Source of the DNA: Curtobacterium sp. MCSS17_007
GTDB taxonomy: Bacteria; Actinomycetota; Actinomycetes; Actinomycetales; Microbacteriaceae
Length of the DNA stretch: 64,000 nt
Direction of reading: 5' to 3'
NCBI RefSeq assembly: GCF_003234175.2
Contig: NZ_CP126257.1
Span: forward strand, 930,001 to 994,000
The notes beneath the pieces were generated by a model. The model did not search any database. It was not told the DNA's origin and saw only the letters and a program-made list of their open reading frames with translations. The position numbers and the translations under genes are program-made. How positions within the stretch are numbered: the first letter of the stretch is position 1; each line of letters starts with the position of its first letter. Below are positions 28,824 to 35,922 of the stretch, piece after piece.

Positions 28824-28945
28824 GGGGCCGGTGCGCGTCCGGGAGGCGCGCCACCCTCCGGCGCGACGGCTCGCGCGGGCGGGCGGTCCCCGCTCCACGC
28901 CGAACGGGCGCGAACAGCAACCGGCGTCGCTCCTCCAGGTCCGGA

Positions 28946-29019
28946 TCCGCCCGCTCGCGCTCCGCCAGGACTGGTTCCGCCCGCTCGCGTTGTGCGAGGA
29001 CCGGTTCCGCCCGCTCGCG
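28946..29019. repeat. Three direct TCCGCCCGCTCGCG copies on a 30-nt period
   Basis: Copies start at 28946, 28976 and 29006, all in one orientation; the last two are preceded by CTGGT or CCGGT. They are half-units of the palindromic family without the opposing arm. Confidence 0.75.
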
Positions 29020-29204
29020 TCCGCGAGTGCAGTACCGACACCGTGGCGGCCGTCGCCGAGCACGCACGACGAACGGGCGGGATCGGCGGCCGAATCCATG
29101 GTTCGACGACCGATCCCGCCCGTTCGAGCCTGCAGGACCGCGAGCAGACGCTCGAGCGCCCCGTGCAGACAGACAGCGCGGGACGAGCCCGCCCTCCCGA
29201 CGCG

Positions 29205-30443
29205 TCAGACCATCTCGCCCGCCGAGATCGCCTCGGCCTCGACGCGCTCCGACTCCGCCCCGTCGTCGACCCGCCGCAGCACCTTCGTGGTCAGGACCAC
29301 GACCACGAACGCGACCGCCACCGAGACCGCGGCGAACACGTACGCCGCCGAGGGGGCGAACTCGTCCGCGAGCAGCGTCGCCACGGGCGGGGCGATGGCG
29401 CCACCGATGAAGCGCACCGCCGAGTAGGCGCTCGATGCCACCGAACGGGGGAGGTCGGTCGCCTCCATGACGCACTCCGTGAGCACCGTGTTGAGCACAC
29501 CGAGGACGAGTCCGCCGACGACGACGCAGACGATCAGCCCGACCTGCGACGTCACGACGACGGCGGCGGCGAACAGGTCGAGGGCGAGCAGTGGCAGGGC
29601 GATCTTGAGGACGGTCGTCCGGCGCATGCGGGCGGTCAGCATCGGCGCGACCCACACCGAGGTGATCGCCAGCCCGACACCCCAGCCGAAGAACGTGAAG
29701 CCGATGCCGAGCGCGCCGAAGCCGAGCGGGAAGGGTGTGTAGGCGAGCAGGACGAAGAAGCCGATGTTGTAGAAGAGCGCCGTGACGGCGAGGGCGGCGA
29801 GCGCCGGCTGCCCGAGCGCGCGGAACGGCGCCGAGAGCTTGGTGGGCGTGGGCTTCTCGAGCCCGGAGGACTCGAGCAGCACGACGACGGCGATGAAGGC
29901 GATCGCCATGAGCGTGGTGACGCCGAAGAACGGGCCGCGCCAGCTCACCGAGCCGAGCAGTCCGCCGACCAGGGGTCCGACGGCGATGCCGAGGCCGAGC
30001 GCTGCCTCGTACAGGATGATCGCCGAAGCGGTCCCGCCCGAAGCGGCCCCGACGATGGTCGCGAGCGCGGTGGAGATGAAGAGTGCGTTGCCGAGGCCCC
30101 ATCCGGCGCGGAAGCCGATGATGTTCCAGACGCTGCCCGAGGTCGCTGCGAGCACCGAGAACACGACGATGAGCGCGAGCCCGATGAGCAGCGTGTTCTT
30201 GGCGCCGATGCGGCTCGACACCCAGCTGGTGAAGAACATCGCGACACCGGTCACGGCGAGGTAGCTCGTGAAGAGCAGCTCGGTCTGCGCGGCGGTGGCG
30301 TGCAGCGACGACGCGATCGCGGGGAGGATCGGGTCGACGAGGCCGATGCCCATGAAGGCGACGACGCAGGCGAAGGCGATCGCCCACACCGCGGACGACT
30401 GCTTGAGGATGCTGCCGGACGCAGCAGGTGCGTGGGCGTTCAC
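29205..30443 (-). CDS. MFS transporter, drug-efflux type
   Basis: A 412-residue twelve-helix transporter. AFACVVAFMGIGLVDPILPAIA in helix 1 and the loop 2-3 motif SSRIGAKNTLL resemble DHA1-type drug/H+ antiporters. GTG 30443 gives VNAHAPAASGSILKQ and overlaps the stop of the upstream marR gene (GTGA), so the two are cotranscribed and coupled. A MarR repressor controlling an efflux pump in its own operon is a familiar arrangement. Substrate is unknown. The frame that continues upstream is a shadow of marR. Confidence 0.92.
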   Translation of the reverse strand: MNAHAPAASGSILKQSSAVWAIAFACVVAFMGIGLVDPILPAIASSLHATAAQTELLFTSYLAVTGVAMFFTSWVSSRIGAKNTLLIGLALIVVFSVLAATSGSVWNIIGFRAGWGLGNALFISTALATIVGAASGGTASAIILYEAALGLGIAVGPLVGGLLGSVSWRGPFFGVTTLMAIAFIAVVVLLESSGLEKPTPTKLSAPFRALGQPALAALAVTALFYNIGFFVLLAYTPFPLGFGALGIGFTFFGWGVGLAITSVWVAPMLTARMRRTTVLKIALPLLALDLFAAAVVVTSQVGLIVCVVVGGLVLGVLNTVLTECVMEATDLPRSVASSAYSAVRFIGGAIAPPVATLLADEFAPSAAYVFAAVSVAVAFVVVVLTTKVLRRVDDGAESERVEAEAISAGEMV

Positions 30444-30892
30444 GCGTGGATCTCCGTTCTGGTGGTGGTCGTGGTCGTGGTGCGCGAGGCGATGATCGCG
30501 GCCGCGCGGTGCAGGACGTCCCAGTCGTCGTCGCCGAGGTCGGCGAACACCGGCCCGACCGTCTCGGTGATGGTGGCGCGCCAGCTGCGGAGCCGGTCGC
30601 GCCCGGCGTCGGTGAGCTCGATGAGCTGCCCGCGGGAGTCGTCGGGGTCGACGCTGCGCGAGACGAGTCCGTCGGCGAGCATGCCGGCGACGAGCTTGGT
30701 CATGGTGGGCTGCGCCACGCGTGACGCGGCGGCGAGTTCGCCCAGCCGGAGTGGCTGCTCGGTCTCGAGGATCCCGAGCGTCCGCCACACGGCGGACGAC
30801 GTCGGGTTCCCGGTGGCCTGCGCTGCGGCGCGGATCAACCGGTTGACCGAGACGAGGAGCGTCTCGACCGTCTGCGCTCGCGTTGATTCCAT
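30440..30892 (-). CDS. MarR family transcriptional regulator
   Basis: A 150-residue winged-helix regulator. LRLGELAAASRVAQPTMTKLVAGMLADGLVSR is the recognition region, and RSVDPDDSRGQLIELTDAG forms the wing. I start at ATG 30892; the longer frame has no match. The promoter (-35 TTGACG, 17 bp, -10 TATAGT) ends 6 nt before this ATG, so the mRNA is likely leaderless. An inverted repeat ATAGC-TGG-GCTAT lies between the boxes and is the probable autoregulatory operator. It leads a two-gene operon with an efflux transporter. Confidence 0.93.
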   Translation of the reverse strand: MESTRAQTVETLLVSVNRLIRAAAQATGNPTSSAVWRTLGILETEQPLRLGELAAASRVAQPTMTKLVAGMLADGLVSRSVDPDDSRGQLIELTDAGRDRLRSWRATITETVGPVFADLGDDDWDVLHRAAAIIASRTTTTTTTRTEIHA

Positions 30893-30898
30893 ACCCGA

Positions 30899-30927
30899 AC
30901 TATATAGCTGGGCTATGCATCCGTCAA
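30899..30927 (-). promoter_or_regulatory. Promoter and operator of the marR-MFS operon
   Basis: On the minus strand TTGACG (complement of 30922-30927) and TATAGT (complement of 30899-30904) are spaced 17 bp. ATAGC-TGG-GCTAT (30904-30916) overlaps the -10 and spacer. Transcription would begin at or next to the ATG at 30892. Confidence 0.75.
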
Positions 30928-30953
30928 CAGGTCGCCCCTGGTACAAGGGACGC

Positions 30954-31244
30954 ATGAGCGACATCACCATCAACGAGGGCGACGAGTACACCGCGATCTT
31001 CCACGGCGGTCCCTTCGACGGCACGACCGACAGCCGCACCGCCACGAGCGACGCGGTCGACGACGAGGTCACGGTGTACGCGGACGTCGAGGGCCTGCAG
31101 ACGGCCTTCACCTACAAGGCCACCAAGACCCGTCAGGTGCTGGACCAGACCTCGGTCGAGTACGAGTACGACGCCGCCGACTCCGACCCGGTCGACGACC
31201 TGCAGGAGCGCGGCGACCGCAGCGGCGAGTTCGACCGGGAGTAG
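30954..31244 (+). CDS. Hypothetical protein, 96 residues
   Basis: A small acidic protein beginning MSDITINEGDEYTAIFHGGPFDG, with a predicted beta-rich core (VTVYADVEGLQTAFTYKATK) and a charged C-terminus. I recognise similar short proteins in Microbacteriaceae but no described domain. ATG 30954 has AAGGGA about 5 nt upstream, and TACAAG at 30942 could serve as a -10. It is divergent from marR and precedes a thioredoxin-like gene by 17 bp on the same strand. Confidence 0.65.
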   Translation: MSDITINEGDEYTAIFHGGPFDGTTDSRTATSDAVDDEVTVYADVEGLQTAFTYKATKTRQVLDQTSVEYEYDAADSDPVDDLQERGDRSGEFDRE

Positions 31245-31261
31245 ATCCCGCACCACTTGCG

Positions 31262-31534
31262 TTGGCGACGGTCGTGCAGCTCGACCTCTGGACCTCCGCT
31301 TTCTGCGCCCCGTGCGCGGCCGCCCGACGTGTGACCGCCGAGGCGGCGGGGCTGGTCCCGGGGCTCCGGGTCACGGAGCGGGACGTCGCAGCGCACCTGG
31401 ACACCGCGGAGGACCTCGGCATCCGATCGACCCCCACGATCATCGTGCGGCGGGACGACGGGGCCGAGGTCTTCCGTTCTCCCGGTGTCCCCTCGCGGGA
31501 CCAACTGCTGCTGGCGGTCGCCAAGGCCCTCTGA
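31262..31534 (+). CDS. Thioredoxin-like protein
   Basis: A 90-residue minimal thioredoxin fold. LDLWTSAFCAPCAAARR carries a CxxC pair (CAPC), and RSTPTIIVRRDDG has the cis-proline of the fold. It has no signal peptide, so it is a cytoplasmic redox or mycoredoxin-like protein. The start is uncertain: TTG 31262 gives the full length, and GTG 31274 is an in-frame alternative. Neither has a strong ribosome binding site. Confidence 0.75.
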   Translation: MATVVQLDLWTSAFCAPCAAARRVTAEAAGLVPGLRVTERDVAAHLDTAEDLGIRSTPTIIVRRDDGAEVFRSPGVPSRDQLLLAVAKAL

Positions 31535-31706
31535 GGACGCACGGCCGGTTCCGCCCGCCCGGTGTCCGGCCTGGAGGCACGGCGCACCTCCGCCATCGCG
31601 GTCACCCCGGCCGCGGTCGGCCCCGACCACCACGGTCGCCTGGGCCGCGGTCGGCCTCCAGCCACCGGGATGGTCGCCCGGGCCGCGGTCGGCCTCCGCC
31701 TCCGGG

Positions 31707-33107
31707 TCAGCCGCCCGGACGCGTCCCGTCCCCGACCGGCACCGGCCGGCGCTGCGACCGCGGAGGGCCGACGAGCTGCGGCGCCGCCGCGACCGGGCGC
31801 ACGAGTCGCAGCACGCGTCGCACCGCACGCTTCGCCGTCCGCACGGGTGTGCCGACCGCGAGTGCGACCGCGCCGAGCACCGACCGGTCCGCCGCACCGA
31901 GCGCGTTCTTCCGCTCCCAGGCCCGCCGGAGCGCGCCGCCCCGGCTCCGGCGCGCGGGCGGACGGTCGACGAGGGCGCCGGCATCGCGGAGCACCATGAG
32001 TGCCTCGGCCCGGTCGACCCAGTCGTCGTCCGTCGGCGGGTGGAAGTGGTTGTCGTGCATCCACTCGGACCGGACCCGGCCGAAGCGTCCGTCGACCAGG
32101 TCGGTGGCGTCACCCTCGAGCCCGCTGTCCACGAACACCTCGTTGATGAGTGCCCGCGAGACGCCGAAGTCCGTCAGCGTGAGCGCCGGCACCCCCTGTG
32201 CCACGGCCTCGAGCACCGCGGTCGAGCTCACCGTCACCAGGGCGACCGCGCGGGCGAGGTGCTGCGCCATCGGACCGCCCTCGACCACGAGGTTCGACGG
32301 TGCGTCGGCGGGGAGCAGGTCCGGGTAGGGGAACTGCTCGCGGTGGGTCTGGTGCTCGCCGGCCGTCGCCCGGACCTTCACGACGACGCGCCACTCGGGA
32401 TGCCGTCGGGCGGTCTCGGCCAACCATCCGACGATCCGCCGTCGGTCCTGCTCGTCCGAGGGGACGCTCGGCTGCGCCGCGAACACGACGGCGTCGCGGA
32501 CCGTGTCGTCGTCCGCCGCGCCACCCCTCGAGCGGGCGAAGGGGAGCGTCGCGAGTGCGAAGTGGGGTTCCGTTCCGCCCGCTCGTGCGAGGTCGCGGTA
32601 GGCGCGGACCTCGCGGTGGCTGTGCAGCACGAACAGGTCGGCCCGAGCACGGAGGAAGACGCCCTTCCACTTCGCCGGGAACGAGATGCCGGGCAACCCG
32701 GTCAGCAGCACCGGCCGCCGTGGGACGCGTCGCGCGACCTCATCGATCACGAGTTCCGCCACCGGCCCGATGCACGCCACGAGGACGGCGTCCGGCGGGT
32801 CGTCCTGCAGGCCGCGGACGACCAGGTCCACCGCGACCGGCTCCGGCGGCGCATCCGAGAGGTGCGCCAACCGCGCATCGAGCCCGCGGAACGCTGCACG
32901 CAGCTGGGAACGGCTGGCCGACCTCGGCGTCGCCACGACGACCAGCTCGAGGCGCCAGTGCGCCGGGGCCGAGGCGAGCAGGTGCGCGCCCCACTTCGCG
33001 AACGAGTCCGTGTCGACCAGGCCGACCACGCGACGGACGCGGGGCGGGGTGACGGACGGGAGGCGCGCCTCCCGTCCGTCCGTCGGCTCGCGCCCGCCGT
33101 CGCTCAC
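31707..33107 (-). CDS. DUF6716-like putative glycosyltransferase
   Basis: Up to 466 residues. From RVVGLVDTDSFAKWGAHLLAS on it resembles the DUF6716 group, GT-B-like proteins found beside neuA and neuB genes and proposed to be sialyltransferase-like. GGPMAQHLARAVALVTVSSTAVLEAVAQGVPALTL looks like a donor-site loop. The start is unsure: GTG 33107 makes the protein begin across a perfect 30-bp palindrome, while GTG 33029 starts just before VGLVDTDSF. Another repeat unit (32528-32586) is read in frame as ARAGGTEP, inside the protein. It is likely to transfer the nonulosonate made by neuA and neuB. Confidence 0.75.
   Translation of the reverse strand: MSDGGREPTDGREARLPSVTPPRVRRVVGLVDTDSFAKWGAHLLASAPAHWRLELVVVATPRSASRSQLRAAFRGLDARLAHLSDAPPEPVAVDLVVRGLQDDPPDAVLVACIGPVAELVIDEVARRVPRRPVLLTGLPGISFPAKWKGVFLRARADLFVLHSHREVRAYRDLARAGGTEPHFALATLPFARSRGGAADDDTVRDAVVFAAQPSVPSDEQDRRRIVGWLAETARRHPEWRVVVKVRATAGEHQTHREQFPYPDLLPADAPSNLVVEGGPMAQHLARAVALVTVSSTAVLEAVAQGVPALTLTDFGVSRALINEVFVDSGLEGDATDLVDGRFGRVRSEWMHDNHFHPPTDDDWVDRAEALMVLRDAGALVDRPPARRSRGGALRRAWERKNALGAADRSVLGAVALAVGTPVRTAKRAVRRVLRLVRPVAAAPQLVGPPRSQRRPVPVGDGTRPGG
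32528..32586. repeat. Palindromic repeat unit inside the DUF6716-like gene
   Basis: On the minus strand it opens ACGAGCGGGCGGAACG and closes CTTCGCCCGCTCG. It is translated in frame as ARAGGTEP at the start, the same peptide register as the copy in ykoD (SRAGGTAP). Confidence 0.7.
33051..33080. repeat. Perfect 30-bp palindrome of the GACGGGAGGC family
   Basis: GACGGACGGGAGGCG is followed immediately by its exact complement. It lies between neuB and the DUF6716-like gene, in or just before that gene's coding start. Elsewhere in the window this core forms terminators. Confidence 0.85.
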
Positions 33108-33120
33108 GTCCGCCGCCGGC

Positions 33121-33993
33121 TCACGCACCCACGCGGCGGAGCTTCGCCATCGGCGCGACCTCGCCCGGGAAGATCCGCTTGACGCCGTCGCCGAGCGCGG
33201 TCTCGATGATCCGGACGTCGCGGGCGAGCGTCTGCAGGCCGTGCGGTTCGAGCGAGGCAGCGTGGTCCGAGCCCCACATGGTCCGGTCGAGCGTGATGTG
33301 CCGCTCGACCGCCGAGGCGCCGAGTGCGACGGCGGCCAGCGAGATCTGCAGCCCGGGCTCGTGCCCGGAGTACCCAACCGGTACACCCGCGTACCGCAGG
33401 GCGAGGGTGTCGATCATGCGGAGGTTCGCCTCCTCGGCGGGGAGCGGGTAGGTCGACGTGGCGTGCATGAGCACGAGGCGGTCGCTCCCCAGCGTCTCGA
33501 CGGCCCGGTCGATCTGCTCGAGCGTGGACATGCCGGTCGACAGGATCACGGGCTTGCCGGTCGCCGCGACGGCGCTGAGCAGGCCGAGGTCGGTGACCGA
33601 GGCCGAGGCGATCTTGTAGGCGACGACGCGGAGGTCCTCGAGGAAGTCGACACTCGGCTCGTCCCACGGCGATGCGAACCAGTCGAGGCCCCGGAGCGTC
33701 GCGTGGTCCCCGATCTCGATGTACTGATCACGGTCGAACTCGACGCGGTGGCGGTACTCGAGGTACGTCATGTCGCCCCACGGGGTGCTCCGCGGGGTCG
33801 CCTTCATGTGCTCCGGGGTGGAGATCTCCGGCGTGCGCTTCTGGAACTTGACGGCCTGCAGGCCGGCATCGGCCGCGACGTCGACGAGCCGCTTCGCGAC
33901 GTCCACGTCGCCGTTGTGGTTCAGGCCGATCTCGCCGATCAGGTAGGCGGGGTTGCCGGCGCCGATGGTCGACGTGCCGATGGTGACGGTCAT
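33121..33993 (-). CDS. neuB: N-acetylneuraminate synthase family protein
   Basis: A 290-residue NeuB-type TIM barrel condensing phosphoenolpyruvate with a hexose to form a nonulosonic acid. Motifs: YLIGEIGLNHNGDVDVAKRLV, AVKFQKRTPE, FASPWDEPSVDFLE, KPVILSTGMST, GYSGHEPGLQISLAAVALGA and ERHITLDRTMWGSDHAASLEP. Canonical NeuB (about 345 residues) adds a C-terminal antifreeze-like SAF domain; this protein stops before it. The ATG overlaps the neuA stop (ATGA). The product, sialic, legionaminic or pseudaminic-like, cannot be told from sequence. No epimerase or aminotransferase for its precursor is encoded nearby. Confidence 0.92.
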   Translation of the reverse strand: MTVTIGTSTIGAGNPAYLIGEIGLNHNGDVDVAKRLVDVAADAGLQAVKFQKRTPEISTPEHMKATPRSTPWGDMTYLEYRHRVEFDRDQYIEIGDHATLRGLDWFASPWDEPSVDFLEDLRVVAYKIASASVTDLGLLSAVAATGKPVILSTGMSTLEQIDRAVETLGSDRLVLMHATSTYPLPAEEANLRMIDTLALRYAGVPVGYSGHEPGLQISLAAVALGASAVERHITLDRTMWGSDHAASLEPHGLQTLARDVRIIETALGDGVKRIFPGEVAPMAKLRRVGA

Positions 33994-34823
33994 GGTGCTC
34001 CGTTCGGTGCGGGGACGGTGGTGGGGGTCTGGCCGGGTGCGCCGCCCCCGTGCGCGGCGCGGTGTCCCGCGTCGTGCCGGGTCGCGAGGGCGTCGGCGTG
34101 CTCGAGGTCCGCGAGGTCGTCGACGTCGATCGCCAGGGCGGGATCCACGACGGCGAGCTCGACGCGACCGTGGAAGCGGTGCCGGTGCTCGCGGAAGGCG
34201 GCAGCGCGGAAGACGGTGAAGGCCCCGGTCTCACGGAACTCGGGCTCGCGGTCCTGGCGGCGGGGACGGGTCGTCGCGTCGTGGTTGACCGCCTCGGCGC
34301 GGCCGTCTGCGGTGGTGCGCCAGAGGAAGGCGTGCGACGGGGCGGCGGCGAGGACGACGTCCGCGGCACCGTCCCGTACTCGGCGGACGGCGCGGTCGAG
34401 GTCCGCGGGGTCGACGAAGGGCGAGGTCGCCTGCAGGAAGACGACGATCTCGGGGCCTGGCGCCCCGTGCGCCGTGCCGTCTCGTGCGGAGTCGTCGTGG
34501 GCAGGGGCGTCTGGCCCGGTTCCGTCTCGCGCGGCATCGAGGACGTCGAGGGCGTGGAGCAGGGCGGACTCCGACGACGCCTCGTCGCCGGCGAGCTCTG
34601 CCGGCCGCCGGACGACGGTCGCGCCGGCCGCCTCGGCCTCGGCGGCGATGGCGTCACCGTCGGTCGAGACGACCACGGTGTCGATCGTCTCGGCCGCCCG
34701 CGCTGCCTCGACCGCTCGGCGCACGAGGGAGCGGCCGCCCACGGTGCGGAGGTTCTTGCCGGGGATGCCCTTCGAACCCGCTCGGGCCGGGACGATCGCC
34801 ACGACGGTTCCGGGGGAGTGCAT
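33990..34823 (-). CDS. neuA: Acylneuraminate cytidylyltransferase-like protein
   Basis: A 277-residue CMP-nonulosonate synthetase. VVAIVPARAGSKGIPGKNLRTVGGRSLV is the nucleotide-binding signature, and VVVSTDGDAIAAEA and FLQATSPFVDPADLDRAV follow. Between them lies a low-complexity insertion (about residues 97-122) with repeats of ARDGT, absent from typical NeuA. ATG 34823 gives the canonical start; the frame continues upstream only through repeat DNA. It is the first gene of neuA-neuB-DUF6716 and activates the sugar acid for transfer. Confidence 0.9.
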   Translation of the reverse strand: MHSPGTVVAIVPARAGSKGIPGKNLRTVGGRSLVRRAVEAARAAETIDTVVVSTDGDAIAAEAEAAGATVVRRPAELAGDEASSESALLHALDVLDAARDGTGPDAPAHDDSARDGTAHGAPGPEIVVFLQATSPFVDPADLDRAVRRVRDGAADVVLAAAPSHAFLWRTTADGRAEAVNHDATTRPRRQDREPEFRETGAFTVFRAAAFREHRHRFHGRVELAVVDPALAIDVDDLADLEHADALATRHDAGHRAAHGGGAPGQTPTTVPAPNGAP

Positions 34824-35192
34824 GTTGGGGACCGTACGGAGGGGTGGTGACCCCGGGACGAACTGCAGGCAGACGCGGGCCGAACCTTGCGGAACGCGCG
34901 GCGGCCCCCGCTGCAGGTTCCGTGCGGCCCCGCCGCTGGTCGGTCCCGTCGGCGAGCGGGCGGTTCCTGTCGCGCCCCACGCGCCTCCGTGCCGGTTCCG
35001 CCCGTTCGCCAGTGGGTGGGTTCCGGGAGGCTCCGCCGCTGGTCGACCGCGGGGGCGAGCGGGCGTTCCTGGTCGCTCGCCGATCGTCTCCGTGCCGCTT
35101 CCGCCCGTTGGGTGCCGGTGGGACCGCCCGGGACGCCCTCGGCCTCGCCCTCCCGCTGCGCGGACAGCCGCCACCCCGGCTCGGGTCGGACG
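34824..35192. other. Intergenic region between neuA and the P-loop kinase gene
   Basis: A 369-bp divergent spacer. It holds two palindromic units (34952-35009 and 35055-35112, each 58 nt) and presumably both promoters. No coding region with a recognisable product is present. Confidence 0.6.
34952..35112. repeat. Two 58-nt palindromic units
   Basis: Units at 34952-35009 and 35055-35112, 45 nt apart. Both open GCGAGCGGGCG and close with a CCGCCCGTT variant of the usual arm. Confidence 0.75.
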
Positions 35193-35753
35193 GTGCTCGG
35201 AGCCGACGACGTCCTCGACCCCCGACCCCGTCGTGTGCTCGTCGCCGGGACCGCCGGCGTCGGCAAGACCACCACGGCCAGGCGCATCGGCCGGACGCTC
35301 GGCATCCCGCACACCGAGATCGACTCCATCCACCACGGCCCCGACTGGACCCCGCGGGCGACGTTCGTCCCCGAGGTCGAGGCCTTCACGGGGCAGCCGA
35401 CCTGGGTCACCGAGTGGCAGTACACCGCGACACGTCCGATGCTCGCGCACCGAGCCGACACCCTCGTCTGGATCGACCTGCCGGTGCACGTGGCGATCTC
35501 ACGACTCGTCCGCCGCACCCTGCGCCGACGGATCCACCGGACCGAGCTCTGGAACGGCAACGTCGAGCCACCGCTCCGCACCTTCTTCACCGACCGCGGC
35601 CACATCGTCCGCTGGGGGCTCCGGACCCAGCACGAGACGCGGCGTCGGGTCGCGATCGTCGAGCGCAGCGTGCCGCACCTCCGCATCGTCCACCTCCGCA
35701 GCCAGGCCGAGGTCGATCGCTTCGTGCAGCACCTCGGTGACCGTCGGCGGTAG
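35193..35753 (+). CDS. P-loop kinase-like protein (adenylate kinase-like/FlaR-type)
   Basis: A 186-residue NTPase. RVLVAGTAGVGKTTTARRIG is the Walker A, then LGIPHTEIDSIHHGPDWTPR, DTLVWIDLPVHVAISRLVRRTLRR and QHETRRRVA. This matches the DNA topology modulation/FlaR-like kinases, relatives of adenylate and shikimate kinase whose substrates are mostly unknown. GTG 35193 is my choice because the longer frame runs through repeat DNA. The stop TAG is part of the -10 box (TAGAAT) of the downstream tRNA-Arg. Confidence 0.82.
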   Translation: MLGADDVLDPRPRRVLVAGTAGVGKTTTARRIGRTLGIPHTEIDSIHHGPDWTPRATFVPEVEAFTGQPTWVTEWQYTATRPMLAHRADTLVWIDLPVHVAISRLVRRTLRRRIHRTELWNGNVEPPLRTFFTDRGHIVRWGLRTQHETRRRVAIVERSVPHLRIVHLRSQAEVDRFVQHLGDRRR

Positions 35754-35756
35754 AAT
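35751..35756 (+). promoter_or_regulatory. -10 box of tRNA-Arg
   Basis: TAGAAT, 11 nt upstream of the tRNA 5' end, sharing its TAG with the stop codon of the preceding gene. Confidence 0.6.
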
Positions 35757-35767
35757 CGTCGCCGCCC

Positions 35768-35840
35768 GCCTCCGTAGCTCAGTGGATAGAGCAGGTGGTT
35801 TCTACCCTCCGTGTCGCGGGTTCGATTCCTGCCGGGGGCA
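35768..35840 (+). tRNA. tRNA-Arg (TCT)
   Basis: Cloverleaf with acceptor GCCTCCG/CGGGGGC, D arm TAGCTCAGTGGATAGAGC, anticodon loop TTTCTAC (anticodon TCT) and T arm GCGGG-TTCGATT-CCTGC, discriminator A, no encoded CCA. The anticodon stem GGTGG/CCTCC has a central U-U mismatch. Confidence 0.93.
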
Positions 35841-35846
35841 CGTACG

Positions 35847-35884
35847 ACGAGAGGCCGCCATCCCATCAGATGGCGGCCTCTCGT
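35847..35884 (+). terminator. Terminator after tRNA-Arg
   Basis: Sixteen-bp perfect stem ACGAGAGGCCGCCATC (35847-35862) and complement (35869-35884) with a 6-nt loop. Confidence 0.85.
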
Positions 35885-35922
35885 CATCACGGCGGCTGCT
35901 GGTCAGCCGCCGTGCGCTGAGC

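Larger units (their letters stand above)
28482..29204. other. Repeat-dense intergenic region between orn and the MFS gene
   Basis: No supported gene in 723 bp. It contains three palindromic units on a 111-nt period (28547-28823), three direct copies of TCCGCCCGCTCGCG on a 30-nt period (28946-29019), and half-sites of the GACGGGAGGC hairpin. At 29072-29128 a GAACGGGCGGGATC segment and its complement form another long-range inverted pair. All open frames here are products of the repeats. Confidence 0.7.

Noticed and set aside
27789-31244. Very long plus-strand open frame (over 1,100 codons) spanning orn, repeats, MFS and marR
   Set aside because: It is the antisense shadow of high-GC genes. 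Only its last 96 codons, from ATG 30954, look like a real protein.
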